The position numbers and the translations under genes were made by a program. This document shows positions 37,379 to 46,511 of a stretch of DNA of 64,000 bases, piece by piece. Every line of letters starts with the position of its first letter. Within the stretch, counting starts at the first letter, position 1. This DNA comes from Sphingomonas mollis (GTDB lineage Bacteria > Pseudomonadota > Alphaproteobacteria > Sphingomonadales > Sphingomonadaceae): contig NZ_JAELXS010000008.1 in the NCBI RefSeq assembly GCF_016427505.1, forward strand, positions 164,044-228,043. The letters are read 5' to 3'. The notes below the pieces were generated by a model. That model did not search any database, was not told the origin of the DNA, and was given only the letters and a program-made list of their open reading frames with translations.

Positions 37379-38107
37379 TCAGCCGTGCGTCGCGGTGAGC
37401 AGGTAATCGAGCGAGGTCGATGCCCCGAGCGCGAAACCGCGTGACGGGGTGAACACCAACCCCTGTATGTCGCGTACCACCATGCCTTCGCTCGCCAGCA
37501 GCGTCGTCAATTCCTCAGGCGTCAGGAACCGGTCCCAGTCATGCGTTCCCGGCGGGATCGCGCCCGTCCCCTCGGCCAGCGTAATCATCGCCAGTCGTGA
37601 CAGCGGCGTGCGGTTGGGCGTCGACAGGATCATCAACCCGCCCGGTGCCAGCGCCGAGACGAGGCCGCGCACGAACGCGGGCGGCGAGGATACATGTTCG
37701 ATCACCTCCAGACTGGTGACGAGGTCGAACTGCTCGCCCGCCACCGTTTCGATCCCGCCCGCGCGGTAATCGATCGACAGGCCGCAGGCGGCGGCATGCG
37801 CGGTGGCGGCGGCGATGTTCTGAGGCGCGGCGTCCACCCCCGTCACGCTTGCACCGAGCCTCGCCAACGGCTCGGCCAGCAATCCCGCGCCGCAGCCGAC
37901 GTCCAGCGCGCGCTTGCCGGCGAGCGGCGCGAAACCGCGTGTCTCGCCGCCCCAATGCGTGTCCACCGCGGCGCGCAGATAGCCCAGCCGCACCGGGTTC
38001 AGCCGGTGGAGCATGGCGGACGATCCCTTCGGGTCCCACCATGCCGCCGCCATCTTGCCGAAATGGGCGGCTTCGTTCGGATCGATCGTGTCGCTTGCGC
38101 TGTGCAT
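37379..38107 (-). CDS. ubiG: Ubiquinone biosynthesis O-methyltransferase
   Basis: A 242-residue SAM methyltransferase for both O-methylations of ubiquinone synthesis. It has the UbiG N-terminus (DPNEAAHFGKMAAAWWDPKGSSAMLHRLNPVRLGYL), motif I LDVGCGAGLLAEPLARLGA, and VIEHVSSPPAFV. It is divergent from lysC with overlapping promoter space, a common alphaproteobacterial pairing. Confidence 0.96.
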   Translation of the reverse strand: MHSASDTIDPNEAAHFGKMAAAWWDPKGSSAMLHRLNPVRLGYLRAAVDTHWGGETRGFAPLAGKRALDVGCGAGLLAEPLARLGASVTGVDAAPQNIAAATAHAAACGLSIDYRAGGIETVAGEQFDLVTSLEVIEHVSSPPAFVRGLVSALAPGGLMILSTPNRTPLSRLAMITLAEGTGAIPPGTHDWDRFLTPEELTTLLASEGMVVRDIQGLVFTPSRGFALGASTSLDYLLTATHG

Positions 38108-38123
38108 GTCCGGTTCCTATCAG
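38095..38123 (+). promoter_or_regulatory. Candidate lysC promoter
   Basis: ttgcgc (38095-38100) and tatcag (38118-38123) are separated by 17 bp and stand 37 bp before the lysC ATG. A good ribosome-binding site, aaggaggtc, lies between. The -35 box falls inside the ubiG 5' end on the other strand. This is a match by eye only. Confidence 0.35.
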
Positions 38124-38160
38124 GGCCGCCGCTTTTACCCAAGGAGGTCGATCGCTTTAC

Positions 38161-39417
38161 ATGGCGCGTATCGTGATGAAGTTCGGCGGCACGTCGATGG
38201 CCGGGATCGAGCGCATCCGCAGCGTCGCCGCGCGCGTGAAGCGCGAGGTCGATGCCGGCAATCAGGTGGCGGTCGTCGTATCGGCGATGGCGGGCGAGAC
38301 GGACCGGCTGGTCGGTTTCTGCCGCGAGGCATCGGCGCTGTACGATCCGGCGGAATATGACGTCGTCGTCTCGGCCGGCGAACAGATCACCAGCGGGCTG
38401 CTGGCGATCGCGTTGCAGGCGGCGGGCGTGCCCGCGCGCTCGTGGCTCGGCTGGCAATTGCCGATCGCGACGTCGGACGCCCATGCCCGCGCCCGCATCG
38501 GTGAGATCGACATGATTGCACTCGACGCCAGCCTGAACGCGGGCGAGGTCGCGGTGATCCCCGGTTTCCAGGGCGTCACCGCCACCGGCCGCGTCACGAC
38601 GCTGGGTCGCGGCGGATCGGACACCAGCGCGGTCGCGGTCGCGGCGGCGATGAAGGCGGAGCGGTGCGACATCTACACCGATGTCGACGGCGTCTACACC
38701 ACCGACCCCCGCATCGTGCCGCGCGCGCGCAAGCTGGCGCGGGTGACGTATGAGGAAATGCTGGAGCTGGCCTCGGTCGGCGCCAAGGTGCTCCAGACCC
38801 GTTCGGTGGGTCTGGCGATGAAGGAACAGGTCCGCGTTCAGGTGCTCTCGTCCTTCACGGGCGAGGATGCGCCGATGGCGGACACGCTGCCCGGCACGAT
38901 GATCGTGGGGGAAGAGGAGATTACCGACGTGGAACGCCAGCTCATCACCGGCATCGCGCATGACAAGAACGAGGCGAAGATTACCCTCGTCGCAGTGCCC
39001 GATCGCCCCGGCGCGGTCGGATCGATCTTCGCGCCGCTGGCCGATGCGGGCATCAACGTCGATATGATCGTCCAGAACGTGGCGCATTCGGTCGGGTCGA
39101 CCGACGTCACCTTCACCGTGCCGATGGCCGATCTGCCGCGCAGTCTCGACGTGCTGAACGGCGCCGAGATCGGGTTCGAGAAGCTGGTCCACGACACGCG
39201 CGTCGCCAAAATTTCGGTCGTCGGCGTCGGCATGCGCAGCCATGCGGGCGTCGCCGCCACGATGTTCACGACGCTGGGTGAACGCGGCATCAACATCCAG
39301 GCGATCACCACGTCGGAAATCAAGGTCAGCGTGTTGATCGAGGAGGATTACACCGAACTGGCGGTGCGTGTGCTGCATACGGCTTATGGTCTGGATGCCG
39401 ACTCGCCGGCTGAGTAA
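38161..39417 (+). CDS. lysC: Aspartate kinase
   Basis: The 418-residue first enzyme of the lysine/threonine/methionine pathway. The kinase domain begins MARIVMKFGGTSMAG, and TLGRGGSDTSAVAVAAAM and TDVDGVYTTDPR bind ATP and aspartate. Two ACT domains follow from about residue 265 (ITLVAVPDRPGAVG and ISVVGVGMRSHAGVA), which carry feedback regulation. The start at 38161 follows aaggaggtc. In this class an internal start can yield a separate beta chain of ACT domains. Confidence 0.97.
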   Translation: MARIVMKFGGTSMAGIERIRSVAARVKREVDAGNQVAVVVSAMAGETDRLVGFCREASALYDPAEYDVVVSAGEQITSGLLAIALQAAGVPARSWLGWQLPIATSDAHARARIGEIDMIALDASLNAGEVAVIPGFQGVTATGRVTTLGRGGSDTSAVAVAAAMKAERCDIYTDVDGVYTTDPRIVPRARKLARVTYEEMLELASVGAKVLQTRSVGLAMKEQVRVQVLSSFTGEDAPMADTLPGTMIVGEEEITDVERQLITGIAHDKNEAKITLVAVPDRPGAVGSIFAPLADAGINVDMIVQNVAHSVGSTDVTFTVPMADLPRSLDVLNGAEIGFEKLVHDTRVAKISVVGVGMRSHAGVAATMFTTLGERGINIQAITTSEIKVSVLIEEDYTELAVRVLHTAYGLDADSPAE

Positions 39418-39752
39418 CTCGGCGATTTGCTGACCACCCCCGCCGCCTCGAAACAGTTGATCGCTGTTCGAGGCGACGGGGCAGGAAAGCGGCCGCTGCT
39501 TGTAAGCAGCGGCCGATAATGCCATATATTGGGAACGCACCGCCTCATGGCATTGTTTGCCTTGGCGGCATCCCGAGAATTCCATCCAAGAATTCCATGA
39601 CGATGGGCGAGGACTTTGAGCAGCGGTCGCGCTCGGTCCATTCGATACGGATGATCGGCGTGACCGGACCAGCAATCCGGTGACGGTGCCGTTGTGTGTT
39701 CCTGCCCCGTCGGGCCGGTGAGCGACATGGCCCGTGCCGACATCAACGAGGC
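39418..39752. other. 335-bp gap between lysC and mqo
   Basis: There is no gene. It holds two hairpins near the lysC end: cgcctcgaaacag pairing with ctgttcgaggcg (39444-39475, one bulge), and the stronger one listed separately. It also holds an exact 10-bp direct repeat, agaattccat at 39576-39585 and 39589-39598. The mqo promoter must lie here; I cannot place it. Confidence 0.6.
39490..39515 (+). terminator. Possible lysC terminator hairpin (no U-run)
   Basis: A perfect 11-bp stem, cggccgctgct (39490-39500) and agcagcggccg (39505-39515), with a tgta loop. It is followed by ataatgcc rather than a T-run, so intrinsic termination is uncertain; it may instead protect the transcript end. Confidence 0.4.
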
Positions 39753-41456
39753 ATGACGGTGCAATTCGAATCGAACGATAACAATACGGGGTCACGCGCC
39801 GGCGGCGTAACCCGACGCGGTCTGCTGGGCTCGGCGATCGTCGCGGGGTCCGCCGCGATGGTGCCTGGGGCCGCCAGCGGCGCGGCGACCGAGCGTAACG
39901 TCGACGTGCTGCTGATCGGTGGCGGCATCATGAGCGCGACGCTGGCCGTGCTGCTCCACCAGCTGGAGCCAGGCTGGACGATCGAACTGGTCGAGCGGCT
40001 GGATCAGGTGGCCGAGGAAAGCTCGGGCGGCTGGAACAACGCCGGCACCGGCCACTCCGCGCTGTGCGAACTGAATTACACGCCGGTGAACGCCGCCGAT
40101 GGTCTGGTCGAGATCAAGAAGGCGGTGGAGATCAACGAGCAGTTTCAGGTCACGCGCCAGTTCCTGAGCCATCAGGTGAAGGCGGGCATGCTCGCCAATC
40201 CCCGGTCGTTCATCAATTCCACGCCGCATATGAATCTGGTCTGGGGCGATGACAATGTCGCCTTCCTGCAAAAGCGGCATGCCGCGCTGGAGGCGAGTCC
40301 GCTCTTTTCCGGCATGGAGTTCACGACCGACCCCGCGCAGATCGCCGCCTGGGTGCCGTTGATGATGCAGGGTCGCCCGGCCGGCACGAAGCTGGCCGCC
40401 ACCCGGTCGCCGCTCGGCACCGATTGCAACTGGGGCGAGGTGACGCGGCAATATATCGCGTCGATGACGAACCAGCCCGGCTTCACCCTGACCACCGGTC
40501 ACGAGGTACGGTCGCTGGAACGCGAGACGGACGGTCATTGGCGCGTCACCGCTCGCGATATGAAGAGCGACGAGAAGCAGGTCATCAAGGCCCGCTTCGT
40601 GTTCGCGGGCGCCGGTGGCGGGGCGCTGCCGATCCTGCAGAAATCGGGCATCCCCGAAGCGGATGATTATGCCGGCTTCCCGGTCGGCGGCTCGTTCCTG
40701 GTCACCGACAATCCCACGATCGCCCGGCGTCATCTGGCCAAGGTCTATGGCAAGGCGGCAGTGGGATCGCCGCCGATGTCGGTGCCGCATCTCGACACGC
40801 GCTATCTGGACGGCAAGCAGGTGCTGTTGTTCGGGCCGTTCGCGACGTTTTCGACCAAGTTCCTGAAACAGGGTTCGTATTTCGATCTGCCGGCGTCGGT
40901 GACGATCGACAATTTTCGACCGATGCTCAGCGTGGGCTGGGACGATTTCGATCTCGTCGAATATCTCGCTGGCCAGCTCATCATGTCGCAGGAAGACCGG
41001 ATGAACGCGCTGCGCGAGTATTTTCCGGGGGCGAAGGACGCCGACTGGCGGCTGTGGCAGGCGGGGCAGCGCGTGCAGATCATCAAGCGCGATCCCGACA
41101 AGGGTGGCGTGCTGAAACTCGGGACCGAGATCGTCGCGTCGAAGGACGGTTCGATCGCCGCGCTGCTCGGCGCGTCGCCGGGCGCCTCGACCGCGCCGTC
41201 GATCATGCTGGACCTGTTGAAAAAGGTTTTCGGCAACCGGCTCGCAACGCCGCAGTGGCAGGCGAAGATCCGCGAGATCGTTCCCAGCTATGGCACCGCG
41301 CTGAACGACGATCCGGACGCGATCGCGAAGACCTGGGCATCGACGGCCGAGACGCTGCAACTGGCGGTCGCCTCGCCCGCCGTCCACGTCACAGAACGGC
41401 CCCGGCCGGCGGCAACGCGGGTCAAGGTGGATCGCAGCCCCGATCTGGCCCTGTAG
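39753..41456 (+). CDS. mqo: Malate:quinone oxidoreductase
   Basis: A 567-residue FAD enzyme passing electrons from malate to the quinone pool at the membrane. The FAD loop is [43 protein letters not shown] and the C-terminal [19 protein letters not shown] are diagnostic. The N-terminus has a twin-arginine signal-like stretch ([17 protein letters not shown]). The ATG at 39753 is preferred to a GTG at 39696, which would add an unrelated Arg-rich leader. Confidence 0.96.
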   Translation: MTVQFESNDNNTGSRAGGVTRRGLLGSAIVAGSAAMVPGAASGAATERNVDVLLIGGGIMSATLAVLLHQLEPGWTIELVERLDQVAEESSGGWNNAGTGHSALCELNYTPVNAADGLVEIKKAVEINEQFQVTRQFLSHQVKAGMLANPRSFINSTPHMNLVWGDDNVAFLQKRHAALEASPLFSGMEFTTDPAQIAAWVPLMMQGRPAGTKLAATRSPLGTDCNWGEVTRQYIASMTNQPGFTLTTGHEVRSLERETDGHWRVTARDMKSDEKQVIKARFVFAGAGGGALPILQKSGIPEADDYAGFPVGGSFLVTDNPTIARRHLAKVYGKAAVGSPPMSVPHLDTRYLDGKQVLLFGPFATFSTKFLKQGSYFDLPASVTIDNFRPMLSVGWDDFDLVEYLAGQLIMSQEDRMNALREYFPGAKDADWRLWQAGQRVQIIKRDPDKGGVLKLGTEIVASKDGSIAALLGASPGASTAPSIMLDLLKKVFGNRLATPQWQAKIREIVPSYGTALNDDPDAIAKTWASTAETLQLAVASPAVHVTERPRPAATRVKVDRSPDLAL

Positions 41457-41536
41457 CCCGCTGATGTAACCCGCTGACGTAACTTGCGGATTGGCCACGG
41501 CTTGCCGCCGCCCCGCCACCCGCGCTAGGCAGGGGG

Positions 41537-42598
41537 ATGACCGACACCCTCGTTGCCGCATCCCCCGCCACCACCGCCTCCACCGTGGGCGAGGAACGCC
41601 TCGCCCGCCGCATGGCGCGGGGCGCGGCGTTCCTCGGCACCGACGTGGCGATCATGGCCGGTGCCATGTCGTGGGTGTCGGAACGGCATCTGGTCGCCGC
41701 GATCTCGAACGCGGGCGGTTTCGGCGTGATCGCGTGCGGGGCGATGACCGTCGATCTGCTCGACCGCGAGATCGCCGCGACCAAGGCGATGACGGACAAG
41801 CCGTTCGGCGTGAACCTCATCACCATGCATCCCGACCTGATGGCGCTGATCGATGTCTGTGCGCGCCACGGCGTCGGCCATGTCGTGCTGGCGGGTGGTC
41901 TGCCGCCCAAGGGGTCGCTGGAGGCGATCAAGGCGGGCGGTGCCAAGGTAATCTGCTTCGCGCCGACGCTGGCGCTGGCGAAGAAGCTCATCCGGTCGGG
42001 CATCGACGCGCTGGTGATCGAGGGGATGGAGGCGGGGGGGCATATCGGTCCTGTCTCGACCAGCGTGCTGGCGCAGGAGATGCTGCCCGAACTCAGCGAG
42101 CAACTGCCCGTGTTCGTCGCCGGCGGTATCGGCCGGGGCGAGGCGATCGCCGGGTATCTCGACATGGGGGCAGCCGGTGTCCAGTTGGGCACACGCTTCG
42201 TCTGCGCCACCGAATCGATCGCCCATGCCAATTTCAAGAAGGCGTTCATCCGCGCCTCGGCCCGCGATGCCGTCGCCTCGGTCCAGCTCGATCCGCGCCT
42301 GCCGGTCATTCCCGTGCGGGCGTTGAGGAATGCGGGTGGCGAGCTGTTCACCGCCAAGCAGCGTGAGGTGGCCGGGCATCTGGACGAGGGCCGGGTCGCG
42401 ATGGCCGAGGCACAGTTGCAGATCGAGCATTACTGGGCGGGGGCGCTGCGCCGCGCGGTGATCGATGGCGACGTCGAGCACGGTTCGGTGATGGCTGGCC
42501 AGTCCGTCGGCATGGTGACGAAGGAAGAGCCCGCCGCCGCGATCATCGCCGAATTGATGGCGGAGGCCGAGCACGCGCTGGACAAGCGCGCGGGCTGA
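41537..42598 (+). CDS. Nitronate monooxygenase family flavoprotein
   Basis: A 353-residue FMN TIM-barrel protein of the NMO/FabK group. It has IMAGAMSWVSERHLVAAISNAGGFGVIACG at the N-terminus, the conserved EGMEAGGHIGPVSTSVLAQE (active-site His) and VFVAGGIGRGEAIAGYLDMGAAGVQLGTRF. Nitronate monooxygenase and enoyl-ACP reductase II (FabK) share these blocks, and I cannot separate them by eye. It stands alone between mqo and an unknown secreted protein. Confidence 0.85.
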   Translation: MTDTLVAASPATTASTVGEERLARRMARGAAFLGTDVAIMAGAMSWVSERHLVAAISNAGGFGVIACGAMTVDLLDREIAATKAMTDKPFGVNLITMHPDLMALIDVCARHGVGHVVLAGGLPPKGSLEAIKAGGAKVICFAPTLALAKKLIRSGIDALVIEGMEAGGHIGPVSTSVLAQEMLPELSEQLPVFVAGGIGRGEAIAGYLDMGAAGVQLGTRFVCATESIAHANFKKAFIRASARDAVASVQLDPRLPVIPVRALRNAGGELFTAKQREVAGHLDEGRVAMAEAQLQIEHYWAGALRRAVIDGDVEHGSVMAGQSVGMVTKEEPAAAIIAELMAEAEHALDKRAG

Positions 42599-42702
42599 AA
42601 AATACCGTGCGGATCGCGGTAAACGAGCGGGAAACCGTCACCGGTAACCGACGGTAGAGCCGATGCGGGTCAGTCTAACCCCCTGAATATTTGGGGGGCT
42701 CC

Positions 42703-43422
42703 ATGGTACGCGTATCGTTCCGCATCGTCGCATTGGTGGCGTCTTTCCTGTCGCTGCCGGTGGCCGCGCAGGAGATGTTGTCGGCACCGGCATCGATGGT
42801 GCCGGCGGTCGCGGTGATCGACGACGCGGCGCCGATGCTGCCGGCAGGAGCATCGCCCAATTTCGAACCGCCGGTCGCCGATGGCGCGGGCGGCTACCTG
42901 ACCCCCAATCGCGGTCTGTCGGCCGAGGAAACCACGTGGCACCTGCGCGTGGCGTTGAACGTCGCGGCGCTCGGTTGTCGCGGGGCGGCGGCGGACCAGT
43001 TGATCGATGGGTACAATGCTCTGCTGACCATGCACAAGGCGACGCTGGCAACGATCACCGATGCGGTGGCGCAGCGGTACAAGGCGCGGTTCGGTGCCAA
43101 CTGGCAGGCGTATCAGGACGATGCGATGACCCGGCTGTATAATTTCTGGGCGCTGCCGCCGGCCAAGGAGGCGTTCTGCGCCGCGGCGCTGGGCGTTATC
43201 CGCGACTTGGGCGCCATCGCGCCAGATGCGCTGCCGGCCTTTGCCGCCACCGCGCTACCACGGCTGGAGGCGCCGATGCTGGCGTTCTTCGTGGAGTTCG
43301 ATCGGTATCGCATCGCCCGTACCGCGTGGCAGGCCCGCCATGCGCCGGCGTCCGTCATGATCGCCGCGCAGGCCGCGCCGGTGCAGATCGCCTCCGTCCG
43401 GGTCGGCGTCGGCGAACCGTGA
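42703..43422 (+). CDS. Hypothetical secreted protein
   Basis: A 239-residue protein with a signal peptide (FRIVALVASFLSLPVAAQ; cleavage after AAQ). The mature part is mostly helical, with two cysteines (LGCRGAAADQLIDGYNAL and EAFCAAALG) and a pattern LTMHKATLATITDAVAQRYKARFGANWQAYQDDAMTRLYNFWALPP that looks like a lysozyme-inhibitor- or cell-wall-type helical domain, but I recognise no family. The start ATG at 42703 follows ggggggctcc. Flanked by the nitronate monooxygenase and a convergent VOC gene. Confidence 0.75.
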   Translation: MVRVSFRIVALVASFLSLPVAAQEMLSAPASMVPAVAVIDDAAPMLPAGASPNFEPPVADGAGGYLTPNRGLSAEETTWHLRVALNVAALGCRGAAADQLIDGYNALLTMHKATLATITDAVAQRYKARFGANWQAYQDDAMTRLYNFWALPPAKEAFCAAALGVIRDLGAIAPDALPAFAATALPRLEAPMLAFFVEFDRYRIARTAWQARHAPASVMIAAQAAPVQIASVRVGVGEP

Positions 43423-43431
43423 TCGCTCAGA

Positions 43432-43836
43432 TCATTCCTTGATCGGCGATCCGATCGACCAGCGATGGCCGAAGGGGTCGACCACCTGCCCGTACCGGTC
43501 GCCCCAGAACTGATCCGCGACCGGCATCGTCACGACCGCCCCCGTCGCCGCGGCGCGGGCCACCCAGCGATCGGCATCGTCGACCTGAAGGTGCAGCGTG
43601 ACGCCCGCCGGTGGCGGCGCGGCATGGCCGGTCCACTCTGGAAATTCGTCGGACAACATGATCCAGCCGCCGTTCAGGCGCAGCGACGCCTGCATCAACC
43701 GCTCGCCATCCTCGGCCACATTGCGTTCCACCACCTCGGCGGCGAAGGCGCGTTCGTAGAAGGACAGCGCCTCGCGCCCGCGCCGCTGCGCTATGGTCAG
43801 GAACGCGGTCACGCCGCCGGTCGGTCGATCCGCCAT
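43432..43836 (-). CDS. VOC family protein (glyoxalase/PhnB-like)
   Basis: A 134-residue protein of one glyoxalase-fold unit: TAFLTIAQRRGREALSFYERAF at the start, VTLHLQVDDADRWVARAAATGAVV, then DPFGHRWSIGSP at the end, as in PhnB-like VOC proteins. Substrate unknown. Tandem ATGs occur at 43839 and 43836; the second is chosen because gagg then sits at a normal 7-bp spacing. The stop converges on the preceding gene with 9 bp between. Confidence 0.85.
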   Translation of the reverse strand: MADRPTGGVTAFLTIAQRRGREALSFYERAFAAEVVERNVAEDGERLMQASLRLNGGWIMLSDEFPEWTGHAAPPPAGVTLHLQVDDADRWVARAAATGAVVTMPVADQFWGDRYGQVVDPFGHRWSIGSPIKE

Positions 43837-43929
43837 CATCTCTCTCCTCGAACCCGACACGCTATGCCGAACCGCATGAGCCGCCAAGCGGGTTCCTTCC
43901 GCCGCCCGCTTCGGTTAACGCCTGGCCCG

Positions 43930-44382
43930 ATGAACGGCCTGGATCAACCGGCGGCAGGACGCTTCGAGGGACCCGAACACCGGTTTCCCTTGCGCGTCTA
44001 TTTCGAGGACACCGACCTGTCGGGCGTCGTCTATCACGCCAATTACCTGCGCTACATGGAGCGCGCCCGGTCCGACATGCTGCGGGTCGCCGGGATCGAC
44101 CAGCGCGCGGTGTTCGAGGCGGGCGAGGGGGCCTATGCCGTCGCCAGCCTGAACATCCGTTATCTCGCGCCCGCCCGTCTCGACGATGCGCTCGTCGTCG
44201 TGTCGCGGGTGGTCGAGGTGGGTGCGGCGCGGGTCGCCATTCATCAGACAGTCAGGTGCGCCGAACGAGTGCTGGCACAAGCGGATGTGGTCGCGGCGCT
44301 CGTCGCCGCATCCGGCCGTCCGCGTCGCCAGCCGCGTGCCTGGATCGACATCTATGCCAAGCTCGTCGCTCAAGGGGGCTGA
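43930..44382 (+). CDS. ybgC: Tol-Pal system acyl-CoA thioesterase YbgC
   Basis: A 150-residue hot-dog-fold thioesterase. The active-site block is YFEDTDLSGVVYHANYLRYMERARSDML, with Asp in EDTD. First gene of the Tol-Pal operon, 0 bp before tolQ. Start choice: ATG at 43930 fits the family; in-frame ATGs at 43864 and 43876 would add an unconserved leader. Confidence 0.93.
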   Translation: MNGLDQPAAGRFEGPEHRFPLRVYFEDTDLSGVVYHANYLRYMERARSDMLRVAGIDQRAVFEAGEGAYAVASLNIRYLAPARLDDALVVVSRVVEVGAARVAIHQTVRCAERVLAQADVVAALVAASGRPRRQPRAWIDIYAKLVAQGG

Positions 44383-45075
44383 ATGAATCCGGTTTTGAAC
44401 ATGGACGCGGCGACACTCTCGCCGATCGCGCTTTTCCTGCAGGCCGACTGGGTCGTGAAGTCGGTGATGGCGGGGCTGTTGCTCGCCAGCATCTGGACCT
44501 GGGCGATCATCATCGCCTTTTCCGGCCGCCTGCGCCGCACCCGCGCCGAGATGGGCCGGTTCGAGCGCGATTTCTGGAAGGCGGAGGATATCGACGCGTT
44601 CCACAAGGCCGAATCGAACCGCGACCTGCCATCGGCCCGCGTCTTTTCGGCCGGCGTGCAGGAATGGCGCCGCTCGACCGCGAGCGGCACGGTGGACAAA
44701 GGCGGCACGCGCGAGCGGTTGGCGACGTCCATGGGCGCCGCCGTCGCGCTGGAGATCGACAAATTGTCCGATCGCCTCAATATCCTCGCCACGATCGGAT
44801 CGGTCGCGCCGTTCGTTGGGCTGTTCGGCACCGTGTGGGGCATCATGCGCAGCTTCACCAGCATCGCCTCCGCACAGAATTCGTCGCTCGCGGTCGTCGC
44901 GCCGGGCATCGCCGAGGCGCTGTTCGCCACCGCGATCGGCCTGTTCGCGGCGATTCCGGCGGTGATCGCCTACAACCGCTTCAGCCACGGCGTGAACAAG
45001 GTGGAGGCGGGGCTGAACCGTTTCGCCGACGGGTTCCACACGACGCTGTCGCGCCAGCTCGACGCGGCCCGCTGA
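44383..45075 (+). CDS. tolQ: Tol-Pal protein TolQ
   Basis: A 230-residue inner-membrane protein of the MotA/TolQ/ExbB family with three helices (VMAGLLLASIWTWAIIIAFSG; ATIGSVAPFVGLFGTVWGIM; ALFATAIGLFAAIPAVIAYNRF). With TolR it forms the proton-driven motor that energises TolA during outer-membrane constriction at division. Confidence 0.97.
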   Translation: MNPVLNMDAATLSPIALFLQADWVVKSVMAGLLLASIWTWAIIIAFSGRLRRTRAEMGRFERDFWKAEDIDAFHKAESNRDLPSARVFSAGVQEWRRSTASGTVDKGGTRERLATSMGAAVALEIDKLSDRLNILATIGSVAPFVGLFGTVWGIMRSFTSIASAQNSSLAVVAPGIAEALFATAIGLFAAIPAVIAYNRFSHGVNKVEAGLNRFADGFHTTLSRQLDAAR

Positions 45076-45088
45076 AGGAGCCGCTGAC

Positions 45089-45514
45089 ATGGCGATGAAC
45101 CTTCCCTCCGGTCGTCGGGGCCGGCGTGCGCCGATGGCGGATATCAACGTCACGCCGCTGGTCGACGTGATGCTGGTGCTGCTCATCATCTTCATGGTGA
45201 CGGCGCCGCTGCTGACCGCGGGCGTGCCGGTGGACCTGCCCGATGCGCGGGCCAAGGCGCTGGATCAGGACCAGCAACCGGTGGCGCTGTCGATTGACCG
45301 GCAGGGCCGGCTGTTCATGGGCGAGGACGAGGTGGCTGATGCCGCGCTGCCCGGCCGGCTGGAAGCGATCGTCGCCAAGGCGCGCGGGTCGCAACCGCCA
45401 CAGGTTCTCCTGCGCGCGGACCGGGCGCTGGATTACGGTCGCGTGATGCGGGTGATGGGCGAACTCAATCGCGCGGGGCTGAACCGCGTCGCGCTGGTCA
45501 GCGTGGAGCAATAA
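45089..45514 (+). CDS. tolR: Tol-Pal protein TolR
   Basis: A 141-residue protein with a short cytoplasmic N-terminus (RRAPMADINVTPLVDVMLVLLIIFMV) containing the proton-carrying Asp in PLVDVMLVL, one helix, and a periplasmic domain ending LNRVALVSVEQ. It lies 13 bp after tolQ. Confidence 0.97.
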   Translation: MAMNLPSGRRGRRAPMADINVTPLVDVMLVLLIIFMVTAPLLTAGVPVDLPDARAKALDQDQQPVALSIDRQGRLFMGEDEVADAALPGRLEAIVAKARGSQPPQVLLRADRALDYGRVMRVMGELNRAGLNRVALVSVEQ

Positions 45515-45516
45515 CG

Positions 45517-46503
45517 GTGGAACGCGGCGAAAAGCTGGCGATCGGTATCGCGGTCGCGGGGCATGCGGTGCTCTTTGCGCTGCTGTCGCTCGGCTTCCTC
45601 GCCAGTCCGGAACCACTGAAGCCCAGTGTGCCGCCGGTGGAGGTGTCGCTGGTCGAGGATATCGCGCTCGAGCAAACCTCGCCTGCGCCGACCGCCGAAG
45701 CGGCACCGTCGATCGCGCCCGAACAAGGGCCGCCCGAGGATGCCGCGCCGCCGGCGCCCGCCGAGTACGCGCCAGCGCCCGAACCGGCTCCTGCTCCCGT
45801 CCCCGCGCCTGCACCGAAAGTCGCGCCCGCCCCGGCACCGCAGCCGCGCCCCAAGCCTGCGCCGGCTCCGGTTCCCGTGCCGAAGCCCAAGCCGGCGCCG
45901 CCCCGGCCGACGCCGGCCGCCGAAAAAGCCGCGCCAGCCAAACCGGCACCCGCGAAGCCGGCTGCCGCGACACCGGCCAAGGCCGCCCCCGCCAAAACCG
46001 CGACGGCCGCCGCCAAGCCGGCCGCCAAATCTGCTGCGGCCAAGGGCAGCGGCGCATCGCCCACGGCAACCGCAGCGCGCCCGCGTGGCTCGCGCCTGGG
46101 TGACGATTTCCTGAAGGGGCTGTCCGACCGCCCCTCGCCATCCAAGGCAGAGGCCGCGCCGGCGGCGAAGATGGGGGCGCAGGCCGCCGCCAATATCGGC
46201 TCCGCGATCCTGCGGCAGGTGCAACCCTGTGCCAATCGTCAGGTCAATCCCGGCCCTGGTGCCGAGCGTATCCGCGTCGCGATCAACCTGCGCCTGAACC
46301 GTGACGGCACGCTGGCCGGCAAACCCCGCGTCGTCGGCCATACCGGCGTCGATGACGAGAACCAGCGTTACGTCGACCGGGTCGACGATCTGGCCATCGC
46401 CACCTTCACCGGTTGTTCGCCCCTTCGCGGCTTGCCCGATGAGTTGTATGACGTTCAGAATGGCTGGAGCAACTTCACGCTCCGTTACAAGCTGCCTGGT
46501 TGA
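45517..46503 (+). CDS. tolA: Cell envelope integrity protein TolA/TonB-like
   Basis: A 328-residue protein with one N-terminal helix (IAVAGHAVLFALLSLGFLA), a roughly 200-residue Pro/Ala/Lys-rich periplasmic stalk (repeated APAPVPAPAPK units), and a C-terminal domain (IRVAINLRLNRDGTLAGKPRVVGHTGV) that contacts TolB/Pal. The GTG at 45517 is the only start giving the helix and lies 2 bp after tolR. The stalk replaces the helical Ala/Lys stalk of E. coli TolA, as in other sphingomonads. Confidence 0.9.
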   Translation: MERGEKLAIGIAVAGHAVLFALLSLGFLASPEPLKPSVPPVEVSLVEDIALEQTSPAPTAEAAPSIAPEQGPPEDAAPPAPAEYAPAPEPAPAPVPAPAPKVAPAPAPQPRPKPAPAPVPVPKPKPAPPRPTPAAEKAAPAKPAPAKPAAATPAKAAPAKTATAAAKPAAKSAAAKGSGASPTATAARPRGSRLGDDFLKGLSDRPSPSKAEAAPAAKMGAQAAANIGSAILRQVQPCANRQVNPGPGAERIRVAINLRLNRDGTLAGKPRVVGHTGVDDENQRYVDRVDDLAIATFTGCSPLRGLPDELYDVQNGWSNFTLRYKLPG

Positions 46504-46511
46504 GGATGCCC

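Noticed and set aside
39490..39515. Confident intrinsic terminator for lysC
   Set aside because: Strong hairpin but no T-run follows, so it is listed only with low confidence.
37999..39795. A 598-codon open frame opposite lysC
   Set aside because: Antisense shadow; lysC on the other strand has all kinase and ACT motifs.
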